Part shown: positions 12,844-25,500 of the stretch, one piece after another | Position numbering within the stretch: the first letter of the stretch is position 1 | Layout of the letters: every line of letters begins with the position of its first letter | Source: Acanthococcus lagerstroemiae | Taxonomy: Eukaryota; Arthropoda; Insecta; Hemiptera; Eriococcidae | Length of the DNA stretch: 64,000 nucleotides | Reading direction: 5' to 3' | Assembly: GCA_031841125.1 (NCBI GenBank) | Contig: CM063108.1 | Span: forward strand, 50,490,122 to 50,554,121 | Made by a program: the position numbers and the translations under genes | Notes under the pieces: model-generated | The model's database searches: none | What the model was told of the DNA's origin: nothing | The model's input: only the letters and a program-made list of their open reading frames with translations

Positions 12844-13139
12844 ATGTGAAAAATTTTGAGCACTGCAGAACCGCTGAAATATTCCAAGGCAATACTTTAC
12901 GATATTCGCTGAATATATGAATATAAATTATTCTATACAATAATCACGTAAATAGCCAACAGTTTCTGGGCTAAAAATTTACGATTATTTTTTTCTTAAT
13001 TCTTGCAATGTTGTAAGTTATTATATTAAAATATTGTCCATTACTTATATTTCATGGTTGCATTTATTTCTGTGACTGAAGAATGTTAATTGATTAATAA
13101 TGACTCGTTATAAACTCTGTCAAACACTTTTCGAAATTG

Positions 13140-13615
13140 TTAAGACTGCGGCGATATTCAACCTTCCTCCGTCGCCACACGTATCAGGACGAAGAGATGA
13201 GGAGTGAATGAAGAGGAAGCGCGTCCTGCTGTGGGGAATCCAAATTCCAGGTTAATGCTGGGAGCGTTAACCTCGGTCAATATCGACCCCACGGCGGCCC
13301 TCGCAGGACAGCGCGCGCCGGAAGCGGAACGGCGAAATGGGGGCTTGGACCAACCTCAAAGCATCCCTCCGGCAACTGATGCGATACTTGAAAGGGTAGT
13401 TTCCGGGGCCGGGGTGCGGTATCTCAGGGGCCACTTTGGCATGCGTGCATCGCCATACGTCCCACCACACTAAGACTGGTGATGACGCTTCAAGAGATTC
13501 CTGAAAGTTTGGAGGCGTTCATGAAACTGTTGGGACCAGGCGCGGATGAATACACTCACTCGGAGGGAAGCGGGGATCACTGGCGGCCACTGCTTCTCCC
13601 AGAAATAAAAATTTT
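13140..13615 (+). other. Isolated GC-rich segment with a small open frame, origin unknown
   Basis: This stretch is much richer in G and C than its surroundings and ends in an A/T-rich tail (AGAAATAAAAATTTTAAATA). A 89-codon frame at 13204-13473 is Pro/Ala/Arg-rich and I do not recognise it. The abrupt composition change and A-rich tail suggest an inserted retrocopy or SINE/LINE 5' fragment. A genuine exon cannot be excluded. Confidence 0.35.
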
Positions 13616-13639
13616 AAATAAAAAATGCTTCGAAAATAA

Positions 13640-14500
13640 TAAAAAAGTCTTAGCAAGTCTCAAAAAGACTTTATTAGGTTTCGAGAAATCAAGTGAGAAA
13701 GAAAAACGAATATCAATCTATCTTGAAACAAGCACAGAAAAATCTTGGAAAGATTTGAGGAATAATGAAAAGTTTTAGATAAGTCTTAAATAGTATGAAT
13801 GTTACAATCAAAAGTTCTACATAGAGTTCTAAACAAGCTGGCGAGAGTTTTAAGAGTCTTCAATGAATATTAGAGAATCATAGCAAGTTTTAGGGAGCTT
13901 TCAAGCCGAATGCATACCTTGAACAGAACCTTATAATAGAGTTTTAAAATATGTGACATGGAATCACGAAATGTGCCTGTGGTGTTAAAAAATAATTTTT
14001 CACTTTCTTGACAATTCTCATAGAAAAAATCACGCTCTTTCGAATGAAACAAATCGCGCAGCTCCTATCTTCATTAATTTTCTCACAAATTGCATTGAAA
14101 AATTACGTCTAACTTTAAAAACATCTGTTTACATGGCGTCGAGTGAAACGGACCTAAGGGAATGACAGAGAACAAGAATTCGAAACGCGGTTGTCATAGC
14201 AACGCGTAAATGCCTCACCACAGATGTACACGCTATGTAGATCTGTGCGCACCATTACCACCTTCCCATCTTTATACTTGTCTATCTTGAAAACCTGTTT
14301 TCGCACGAGAGGCACATTTCATAATTCCAGGTAACATACGTATTTTGATAGTGTGGACTCGTAATGAAAAGTCACAAACGTTCTGAACAGTTTTAGAGAG
14401 TCCTGAATAAGTTTGAAAAAGTTTTAAGAGTCTTGAACCAGTCAAGGAAGGTCTGAAAGTATATTAAACGAGCTTCAAAGAGGTTTAGTTTGTCTCTAGA
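13640..14500. repeat. Highly diverged short-unit repeat (AGTCTTGAA / AAGTTTTAGA type)
   Basis: Variants of AAGTCTTGAA, GAGTTTTAAGAGTC and AAGTTTTAGG recur irregularly at 13640-13890 and 14370-14500. The same word set appears at 44340-44480 and at 52200-52830. It looks like a decayed minisatellite. Confidence 0.45.
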
Positions 14501-15559
14501 GGACAGGAGCGTAACAAAAAATTACTTCCTGGGTGGGTCTCAGTGGGCCACACTAATCTTTAAATGGACTATATTCCCAGATCTCATTTCGACTTTTGGG
14601 TTCCTAGGGAAGGGGAGCTATCATGGTAGTTAAATCACTATTTCCCGATAATATGATCAAGTACCAGCTGTGAAATTTATTTTCATGACTGTTCATATGT
14701 TTACAATCTTCAACATGGGGGCGTGGAGTGGGGAAAGGGTTGACCCCCCCCTCCCCCCCCCAAAAAAAAAAATTATCAATTCTTTTTTTTTCCCCGTTTA
14801 TTAAACTGAGATAACGGAAAACAGAGGGAAATAGATATTTGCATAGACCAGGGGTGAAACTATAGGGGTGTGGGGGTTGAAACACCCCCAATAATTTGAC
14901 CGTCGGCCAATTTTGAAACTATTCATTTGAATTTTCATTTTTTATTTAAGTATTTTTTTCAATTAAAAAATATGTATTTCAATTAAAAGATTGGCAATTT
15001 TTTAAACATTTTGTCGGTGAAATTTTATTTAAAAAAAAAAAAATCTGTCGGCAGATTTTTCTTCTCCACCATTCCAAACTGAAAGTCAAATTTCGTTTCT
15101 GAAAATGGAGTACCCTGGACCCCTGTTACAGACTAGTCAGTCAAAAGCAGGAGGTTCAAGCTGAGTACCGAACGCTATTTGAAAGGTTGAAACAAAGCTC
15201 AAAGGCGGAAGACATTTCAAAAATCTGAAAGTCGGTAGCAAACGTTGAATTTCAAATTTTAATGACTATTCGGACTGCCAGCGCGAAAGAGTCGCTCTTT
15301 ATAATTTTAAGCACGTGATAAAAAAGAACTATTAAAACCCCAAATATTTTAGAAAAATTCATCAGATTGAAATGAAAATAGTCTCAATGGAAGGGAAATT
15401 TTATGTACTATAAATTTTGTCCTAATCATTTTTTCGATATACATTTTCGTTTTCATAATATTTTGAGATTTCTTCGTATGCCTGTAAATGAAATATTCCC
15501 CTTGATCAGGGATACAAGGTAAGACTACAGCGCGCCACCGCTTTGAGCAGCCCGAAATC

Positions 15560-17510
15560 AGTTCACTTCGTCACTCACTGAGTCAGTGATTCACTCACGC
15601 ACTCAGGCATTCGCTTACTTATTTAGTGATTCACTCAATTACTCCACCACTCAATCACTTATTCAGTGACTCACTCAGTCACTCGCTTACTCATTTAGTG
15701 ATTCACCAAGTTACTTACTCAGTGATTCACTCAGATATTCGCTTATTTATTGAGTTATTCACTCAGTTACTCCGTCACTCACTCAGTGAGTCAGTGGTTC
15801 ACTCACGCGCTCAATCACTTACTCGGTGACTCAGTGATTCACTCACTCACTTAGTTATTCACTATTTCTGTCCTCACTCCGTCACTCAATAAATCAGTGA
15901 TTCACTCACTCAGTCATTCGCTTACTTATTCAGTCATTCACTCAGTGACTCAATCACTTACTCAGTGACTAGCTCAGTCACTCAGTCACTCGCTTACTCT
16001 TTTAGTGATTCACCAAGTTACTCACTCACTTACTCACTCAGTCATTTACTCATTCTCTAATTTAGTTATTCATTCACTTCCTCACTCTATCACTCACTCA
16101 ATAAGTCAGTGATTCACTCAGTCACTCGCTTACTTATTTAGTAATTCACTCACTTACTCAGTTATGTGGCGTAGAAACGTGCGATTACACGCGTCAAAAT
16201 TAATGTCACCGGCATTAGCACGTCCTCTCTTCTCTCCTTTCCCGTAACCGCTTTTCCACCTTCCCCCTCGGTCTATCCTAGGCATCCTGCATGAAAATTC
16301 TTGCTGTTTTCCTCCCTCTACCCCTACCGCACCGCCGTCATCGCTGCTAATTGCACCGATGAGTGCGAGGTGGTATATGCTTTCCGATGGTCTTAGCCAT
16401 ACGTTTTTTTTTCATCGTTTTTCTTTTTCTTGAATTGTTGGTACGTCTTACTGTGTTTGCCTTTTTATAGGCCTTTTTGAGTTTGCTTCAACCTTTTTCG
16501 AAATTTAATTGCCTTTTGCAGTTTTTTTTTTTTCTCATTGAGAATTTTATCGTGGACTTTTTCCACGTCTAATACCGCGACCAGCAGTGTACTTTTTGGA
16601 GTTTTCCGCGACCTGCTGAACGCCGTGACCGCCGATCTTTTTTCTCTCTGAGACCTCGAAGTGAACCGCGTGTTCGAGAACCTTCGCGTGGCCCTTTTGG
16701 CCGACCGTCCAGCCCTCGACCGTCACCGCCTCCGGCCGAGATTCTTTTTATGTTTTAATAAATGTCCGGTTGTGTCTAGATGTAGCGATCATTTTTTTAT
16801 TTGTGCTTCAAACACCGCATTGACCGCGACATGAGGTCGTAAGTACCCTTTTTTGTAAGAGAGAATGTAAGGGACCATGGCTTAGAGAGAGAGAGATGTC
16901 TTAGCTTTTATTTTTACTTTTCTTGCTTCTGGCCCCGGAACTATAGAATAATCAACATGTGATCTGGGTAACCGCCTTCCAAAGCCCTGGCACCTCCCGC
17001 TCCCTGGATGAGTCTCGTATGAGCTAGTCGTGGCTTTTCCCAGGCCCTTTCGGATGCCTGCATTTTTTGAGCGTTGACGCCGATTTTCTGACTTAAGCAC
17101 GTACCCGCTGATAAACGGAAGGTATCAGCAGTACAATGTGCACATGTTTGTGAGCGATCAAAATACCTTGGTTTTTCTTGGTTGGTCGTTAATAAAAATG
17201 CCACAGTTATTCATTCATTCATTCATTCTCTAATTCAGTTATTCATTCACTTCCTCACTCACCCAATGAGTCGATGATTTACTAACTGACTCAGTCATTC
17301 GCTTACTTATTTATTGATTCACTCAGTCACTAGTTTACTTATTCAGTTATTCACACAGTTAATCAATCACTTACACAGTGACTCAAGTGATTCACTCACT
17401 CAGTCACTCGCTTACTCATTGAGTTATGAGTTATTCACTCAGTCACTCAGTCACTCATTCAGAGATTCAGTGATTCAGCGATTCATTCACTCACTCACTC
17501 AATCATTCGT
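15560..17510. repeat. TCAY/TCAG minisatellite, split by a retro-insertion
   Basis: A long imperfect array made of tetranucleotide words (CACT, CAGT, TCAT, TTAC), with a loose higher-order unit such as CAGTGATTCACTCA followed by CGCTTACTTATT. Two blocks, 15560-16165 and 17204-17510, were one array before the insertion at 16166-17203. Both outer edges carry a direct repeat, GACTACAGCGCGCCACC then TTTGAGCA then CCCGAAATC, at about 15523-15560 and 17514-17550. Confidence 0.8.
16166..17203 (+). mobile_element. Retrotransposon-like insert inside the minisatellite
   Basis: 1038 bp flanked by the 7-bp direct repeat cagttat (16159-16165 and 17204-17210). It is non-repetitive and more balanced in base composition than the array. 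It ends GTTAATAAAAATGCCA, which contains a polyadenylation-like signal just before the 3' flank. This arrangement fits a non-LTR element or retrocopy. I recognise no protein domain, so the class is uncertain. Confidence 0.5.
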
Positions 17511-19180
17511 AAACGACTACAGCGCGCCACCCTTTTGAGCAACCCGAAATCTGTTGTTACTAGATTCTCTGTTTGACCTAGGGCCTGGAATTTGAGAAAA
17601 TTGAACATTTTATTGAAATCTAAAAGTTGAAAAGCAAAAGACTTATCTTCCAATGTCACAAGCTGAATCTGATAGCAAACGTTCTGTTGTTCAATTTAGA
17701 CAGTCTTTGGTCCTGGTGAATATTCAGGCCGTACATCCGAGATTCCAGAATTTTGCTACATGCACATGTGTCAAAAACTTCACCTTTTGGTTGCTGATAA
17801 GAGTAGTCGATACTAGCGCTGTACGGTCCGATGGAACAAAAGTCAAAACTCCATGTATTTTTCCCATAAGAAAGAAAGGGAACTTCTGGCACAGATTCCC
17901 CTAATCCGATCGACAGAAAACTTTGTTGTTTTTTCTCTGTTTTTTATTTATTTATTTGATTTGATTTGATTTGTTTTTATTGGAATCAATTTAGGAGAAC
18001 AATCAGAGGAACTTCAGAAAAAAAAAGATCACCACGAGAAAACAACGACCACCTCAAGAAGTAAAGGAAGTTGTGTGTTCCTCTCAAGTATTCCTAACAT
18101 CCTGTCACCTTAACCTCCCAGGATAGGGTATATGCTCATGTGCGCAAATGTGAGTGCTTGGGGGATAAGGTTCCAATCTGCATTTGTAGGGACGAAACTA
18201 TGGGGAGGGGGAGGGGGTGAAATACCCAATAATAAGGCAATCAGCAAATTTTGAAACTGTTTATTTGAATTTTTCATTTTTTAAGAACGTTTGTTTGTTT
18301 ATTATTATTACTATTATTTTCTTCTCAATTAAAAAAAATGCAAATTTTCATATTTTTAGAAAATTTTGTCGGCAAATTTTTAGTTAAAAGAAAATATTTG
18401 TCGGCAGATTTACCTTCTCCACTCCTCCCCTCCCAAACTGAAAGTCAGGTTTCGTCTCTGGCAGAGACCTCCCAAATTTTAAATAATTTTGCCGTAACTA
18501 CGACACTGCTTTTAGTATATATACCATTGATTTAAACACAAACTACAATAGTACTACTCCACGATTACGATGTTTAGCAAATCTACAAAATAGTTAAAAT
18601 TTATATGTAGAATACCGATGCCTGGTTAGGAAGCTTGATAGCATAGTAACTATTCGCCCATGTTTGATTTAGAAAAAGGTGACCTAATACAAGAATATTT
18701 CAAGCTCTTTATACATACTTCTTTGGATTCATTTTTTCTGTAGAGTTACAAGCCGACTACGTCCAGAAAAAAAGGATTTCAACGATGATTTGTTTCAAGC
18801 AGCTACCATCTCCGACAAGAGCTGTTCACCTCATTTGAAGTAGTTAACAGAGTTACAGATCGAAATTGTTTATGATCGGGATATCAATGCTTTTCTTCAC
18901 TAAATTCCTTTTAATGCAATATATTTTACAAACCTAGTTTTTCTGTGTTTGCATCTTGCATTAGCGTTCAAGGTTGAAGCATAAGATTTTCTGAATGGGG
19001 CCAGACTCGGGTCAGGGGATTTTCAGGGTGGGCCCAACTCACCCCTTCTGGTTATGCCCCTGTCAGGGGAGCCACTTTCATCCACTCAGTCGATCATAAA
19101 GAAGAAACTGAATGATAGGTATCGGGGATAAACGTTAGAAATTCTCCTAGCATTGTCACCCAGTCAAGAATGCAATTTTA

Positions 19181-19569
19181 AAGTACTTTTCATCAGGCCA
19201 ATGTTAGTTTTCAACAACTTCTTCTTTCAAATACGAAATCTATATAAGAATAAGTTAGAAAAAATATAAATGACAAGTAACAGTTTGCTCAACACTAAAA
19301 ACAGAATTGTATTTGAATTTCAGACATCTTCAAAATTTACACAACTGCCTATAGAATACGTAGAAACATTTGTCCAGATGTAACCCGAATATTTTATGAC
19401 GGTACACAAAAAATGGAGGTAAGACAATAAATGTACGAGTGAGATACGTTAACTGAAGTAAATGTTGATTTATTTTGAGCAGTAATTTGCAGACTCGTGT
19501 GAAAGTTGGATTTTTCTTTACTTATTTCTGTGCAGTGCACTGCTGTATGCGTATACTTATAATTCTATC
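19181..19569 (+). promoter_or_regulatory. Conserved upstream block of gelsolin-like gene 2
   Basis: This block aligns with the regions upstream of genes 3 and 4. Shared words are CTTCAAAATTTA, AAACATTTGT and TTTATGACGGTACAC, then GATTTGCAGACTC and CTGTGCAGT. The GCAGT at about 19535 lies some 35 bases before the ATG and could be an initiator. Indels between copies are not multiples of three, so it is unlikely to be coding. Confidence 0.45.
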
Positions 19570-22500
19570 ATGAACACCATACTTTTCTTACTATTCACGT
19601 CTTATTACATCTCTTTTACTTTGGGTAATGGTGATGATCCGACCAAAACTCACTTTTCACACGCTGGCAAGGGACTAGGAATACAATTGTGGAGAATCGA
19701 TATCGTAGGTATCACCCTAAAATCGACAGAAAATTATAATATATATTATAAAGTATTACATAATAAGATATACGTTATTACATGTTTACCTCAGATTATT
19801 GTGGATTTTGATTTGATACAAACTAGTCAATTTTGACGTATTTTATTGTAGTATTTGTAATGAAAAATTTACCAACATTAATTTACACTCAAAAGTAAAG
19901 GAAACGAAACCTCATATGGTCACTTGTAATAATTTTCCTCAAATGATATTAAATTATACACCTCTACACTCTAAAGTAGATCAACAATAATATTTCGAAG
20001 GTGGTTACCAATTAACCTTCGGCCATTTGTTTTTAATGTTGACAGATCGGAGGTTCTCCACGACCAACGTTCATTGAAACCAAGTTTCATAAATTTATTA
20101 CCTCTGCAACGTACATAGTATTAGAGGTGCGTATAAGATGTTATTGAGTTGAAGTTTTACAGCCAATTTTTTATTTGTAGATTCTCGACAACTTCTAATT
20201 GAGTTGTAGCCTATTTTGGTGCTCTGCAATGGGTTACAGTAGCCTAGGCAGAAATAAAACTGAAGGAAACTATTTTTCAACGTAACGCCCAGTGTGAGTG
20301 GATAGTTGGAAAAGTGAAACCTGCATTTGAACTACAATCTTCAGCTCATTTAGCTTTCTCATCCATTCAGTATGTTATTCTCCGACTCTCCAGCCTCCAC
20401 CTCAATTTCGAGTAAATGTTTGTATTCTTTCATTTCTAGTTTCAGTTTTAACTTTTTTTAATTGCGTTCTAAGAGATGGGAAAATAGAACGTGATTAATT
20501 AAAGCGTCGATTTTGTAATACGGCCGAGTTAAAACTACTTGGGTTCATGGTTTTAAATTAGGAGAATTGAGAGTTACATCAGGAGTAAACGGTGAAATCT
20601 TGGGATTCCACTTACCCAGGGTCCCGTTGTCTCTCAAACAGTGTATCACAAACCACACCGAGGAGGTGCCGCAAAATTTTGAAGATTTAGTAGAAAGTCA
20701 CATCGTCGCACCAGTATCCTTCAGGAAGCATTTAATAGTTTTGCTTTCACAATTATCTCCATACTGAATGTTTCTTCAAGAGTACAGTTACTTGCTCAAT
20801 AGAAGCACATTATTTTCTTGCTTTCCTAGCATACTGTAATTTAGGTAATTTAAATTGTTGACGATGTCAGCCAAATAGGCTATACCTTTGCACGCCATTC
20901 CTTGCGGAGCTTCACCAACCCTCTTACAGGAAATTTCGAAGGTCCTAATTGTGACCCCGATGTGCAAAATCCCGCCAGTTACCTGGGTAACTAAAGGGGA
21001 ACCAGGGGTAACTGATGGGTTTTTGGGTAATCTGAGAGTAACTGAGGGTTGCAAATGGGTAACTTTTCCGCGGGTATCTAGAGGGCAACTGATTGCGTAT
21101 CGGGACGGGCAAAATCCCGTCAGTTACCCGGGTAACTAAAGGGGAACCAAGGGTAACTGATGGGTTTTTGGGTAATCTGAGGGTAACTAATGGTTGCAAA
21201 TGGGTAACTTTCCCGCGGATAACTAGCGGGTAACTGATTACGCATCGGGACTGACTTTAGTGTGCTGCAAAGGATAATTATGGAAAATAATGGGCAGTAA
21301 ACAAAACCAGATTGAAAGCCACTGACATATATTAATCTATTTTGTAGACGACTCCTAAGAGTACCGAGGATGGTTCAAGCTACGAGGGTTCTTTTGAATA
21401 CACAATTTATTACTGGTTAGGAGTTCAAGCATCCGATGTATGTATGTTTGTAAACCATACGGCACTTTTATTGTTTTTCTTTTAACTAAATAACGCTAGA
21501 TCTCATGTGTACCCATATATTCTACATATTCTTGATTAGATAAGACGCAGAGAAACCGCACGCTTTGTCGTACAGCTAGATTTCGAGCTAGAGAATCGAG
21601 CCAAAAAAATTCACAGAGTGGAAGAGAATAAGGAACCAGTTTGGTTCGCATGGCTCTTTTTAGATGGTAAATATAACTTATTTCTTGGTCAAATGGAAAC
21701 CTTACTTAAATTAGTTGAATATCAAAACGTAAAGAATGTTTGCTCGTGAATATCGGTAACTGGCGGAATTTTGCGCATCGGGATACGGAACGCAAAATAT
21801 ACAGATTTCACTTCCATACAAAACGTAACGCAGTGTTGCCAAACCACGGGCGCGTGGAAAATATTTTAGCTATGATAGTGTCGCACAAAACCCGTTTTGC
21901 ATTATGCCCCGGTCACCATTAACTAATTTTCAAAATCAGGTTTTATGCAATCGATTTCTTAAGATACGAATTTGAGAAACTAGCGAAGATGACACGATAG
22001 GACTGCGGGGTAACTTTGTACACTGTACGCGAGAACGTATGAACATCTAGATCGAGTCAGTCAGGGGCGGAAATAGAGCAAAAACTTTGAGGGGGGAGGC
22101 TGAAGCCTTAGCGCCTGAAATAAGTTTATAAAAATTCAAAAATCATAGCCCAACCCACCCCACCCAAAAAAAAAACTATACAAAATAGATTTTTTTTCTC
22201 GGTAATACTTCCTTTGTAAGAAAACAAAAAGAGAAAAAAAAGTCTTACTGTAATCAGATAAATTTAAAAATAAAATTTAGGGGGCTAATTTTGAAACCAG
22301 GGGGCTTAACCCCCAGCCCCTTCCTATTTCCGCCCCTGAGTCAGACTCAAAAACCTCCAGTGTTCAAAGTTTTCCCAAAAATTAGCATTAGTCTTGTAGT
22401 TTAAACCCAGTACTGTAGCGTGTTTCCTCAATACAGTTTTTGAAGATGAAGATAATACCGCCGTTAAACTATTTTTGATCAAAGGAAAGGAGACCGCCAA

Positions 22501-25500
22501 TTATTTTCAGGTATTAATTAAGAATTCATCCATGGATAGCGTAGTGGTTACTATATACATCTATCTTCGGATTTCTACTTCGCCAAATAATATCCGTGTT
22601 TTCCAACAGTTAATCGAGAATTAAATATTATGCTGTTCACAGATGGAGGTCAACATGGAATCACTCAATCAGCAAGATAGTTTCATGTTATTATCGAGAA
22701 ATAATAAGTTCATTTATGAGGGCAAATGTCTTACAGAAGTAGAAACGAAAGAGTTGAACAAACATATTCCAGGGTCACGAACATACAAGAGTGATGAAAA
22801 TAGAGTAACACAGCTAATAAGTACGATGTGTAACAATTTTCTGTAACGTACATACACGAGCAGGCAGCGGCAGCGGAACCATTTTTTCCTGAGGAAGCAA
22901 TGTCCCAAATTCGTTGGCTATTTTTAAAGAGGGGGGATTGACGATTGTGCAAGAAAATATTCATACTGCTCACTGCTATAGTCCTCATTATTTCCACTTC
23001 TCTCTCATTTTTCGACATCACTTCCAATTCGTTGACAGTTATTACGAGAAACAATAGTAAAAAGAATGTGAAAATGAAACATGTTAAGACTGCTCCATCC
23101 AGTATGTACTTAACCACTGAACCATGCTCAATTACAGAAAGCAAACTGAAAAATACATTTTTGAGAATAGAAACAGGCTATAAGCTCGATACAGAAATTC
23201 TTCTGGTATTTTGAAAAAGCATAGCGGGAATGGTGCCTCCGGATAGAAGGAATTGCCAGTTTAATGTGTGCCTCCTAAAACATGTCCTACAATAATACTC
23301 AGACTAAAAAAATACTTATCTGAGAGTTTCGAGGAAGAAGTCCTCACCTCCAACTGGGTGAGAAAATTTTGTCTCTATTTTCGAAAACGTAATAAGAAAC
23401 TTATAGCCCACTGACAGAAGAATTCTAGGAAATGATTGAGTAGTAATTGTTACTATCCAGTGGCATAGCCAAGGGGAGACAAGGGGCTATCCCCCCCACA
23501 GGCATCCTAACTACGCTACTTTTTTGGCTACAGTAAATTTAGTAAAAAAAAAGGCATATTTATCTTCTTTTTTTATTGCTTGCCCCCTTACAGAAATCCT
23601 GGCTACGCAACTGTTACCAAGTACAGTGAAACCTCTATTTAACGACATTCTCTACATTACGACATTTTTGCCGGAACCGTGACATTTAGCGTTATAGTGC
23701 ATGTAATTGTGAGCCTATTTAATGACACCAACGTGATTCACATGATTCTATATAGCGACACTTTCAAACACGAGTTTTCCTGTTTTTTGCGGATAAAATA
23801 CGGAAAACTTGCTCATTTTTGCATATTTTACATTCAATTTAAGGTGCCTTGGAAGGCATTCGCCCCCTTGGCCCCCCTTGGCTACGCCAATGATTTTGTG
23901 GTCCTCCTTCTAATAAAAGACTGACATTTTTTTTTAAGCCTACAACCTTGTCAGAGTTTATACGAACACATCCTGAAAGTACGATTAGGAACTCCTCAGC
24001 TCTTATGGATCATCCGCCAACCACAAACAAACAAACACACCCACAGACAAACGAACACTTTCAGTACATCAGAGATTAGAGATTTCGTTTAAAGTCAGTT
24101 TGATAGGGATATGGAGAAACATCTCTTCTCAAATACCTGCAGCATTAATTCATTCCATCTTTTGGTAATTGGGACTTGACAGAAACTGGCGGCCAGTGCC
24201 AACATTTTTTCCCTACCTTGCCTTATAATGAATTTAAATCTCAACTAAGAACATACCGACTTAGAATTTTTTCTGTATGACGGCATTTCTATTTAACGAC
24301 CAGATTTCCATTCCCCTTGCGATGTCGTTAAATAGAAGTTTCACTGTATCTATATGTATTGAACTTGAAAATTGTTCTGTCGAGAGGCGATGCATATTTC
24401 ATTTCATCGAAATTATTGAAAACATTACCACAGCCAACTGAACTAGGTCTTCCCCTCAAAGAACTTGAACTACTGTTTTTTCGATTTGAATTTTGTAGTA
24501 GGAAATATTCGAGTAGTTGCACACATTGAATTGGAGTATACGTTTGTCAGGAAGCTATTAATTTGCTACTAATTTTAGGAATACTGGCAAAAGTTTCAAG
24601 AATCGCGATAAATATTCGTTCAAATCAGAAAAGCCTTTATTTTGTATAGAACATTGTATATAGCCTTAAAAAAAAACTACCGATTGTGATTCCGAATTCT
24701 CGAGTTCCGAGCACTTCCCCTGTTCACATAACCGGCCCCCATTCGCGTGCAAAGGCCTCTCCAATCCTATCCAGATTTTCCTATTTTAGGCTGCTCTGCC
24801 TCATAGTATCTCCACCCTCCTCTCAATCTCCTGCCTCCATCTTTGTGCAGACCTACCATTCCCTCTTTCCCTTTCATACGGGACCCAATTTGTGATCTTC
24901 TGGCTCCAGGTATCATTTGCGTTTCTGGCAACGTTGCTTGCGTAATTTATTTTAAGCCTCTCAGCCATATATAAGATTTCCTTCGTTCTTGCTCTCTCTG
25001 TCGAATAGTTCGAAGAAATAGTAATAACACGACTTAGAATTGGACATACTCGCCTCACTCACCTGCACCTCCTCAATCCATACACCTCCCCCCGTAGTGC
25101 CCTAAAAATGCTCCTCAAATGAACTCACAGTCTGTTTTAATTTTGTCATTCAACCTTATCCTGAGGATATGCTCCTCAAATTTTGGTTTTTAAATTATTG
25201 CTAAAATTAATGGATATTAGCTTTCTAGCCTCGGCCACTGATGCGGTCAACGTTTGGGCCACATACAGCAAGATCAGGAAGAAACAGGACTCCAGCATTT
25301 TCACTTTCATCTGTACGCTCAGTTTCCCCTTAAAAATGGGTTGAAGGCCCAAACCCCTCCTGACCCTGTCCCTCCGAACCTATATTTTCTTATTAAAAGA
25401 GATAATTTGCCCTGTCAATTTTGGCTCAAAATTATCAGAAAATCATGCTTTAAATCTGACTATACAGCAGAAAATGGTCGAGTAATAACACTACCCAACA

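Larger units (their letters stand above)
14849..18460. repeat. Composite repeat: two A modules flanking a linker (copy 1)
   Basis: Module A1 (14849-15101) and A2 (18187-18460) share the start RGGGRCGAAACTAT and the end AAATTTCGTTTCTG or a close variant, with internal motifs TTTTGTCGGCGAATTTTTAG and ATTTGTCGGCA. The linker has segments that match the linker between A modules at 42331-44853. Examples are CTGAAAGTCGGTAGCAAACG, TAGATTCTCTGTTTGACCTA and TTTGGTCCTGGTGAATAT. This copy additionally carries the minisatellite and its nested insert. Confidence 0.6.

Noticed and set aside
15626..15829. Frames rich in His, Ser and Thr in the minisatellite
   Set aside because: They are translations of a tetranucleotide-based repeat, not protein genes.
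15560..17510. CRISPR-like array
   Set aside because: Words are short, imperfect and contiguous with no unique spacers of constant length; this is a eukaryotic minisatellite.
20888..21139. Telomere-like repeat because of GGGTAAC words
   Set aside because: The unit is about 145 bp, internal to a bounded insert, and does not match arthropod TTAGG.
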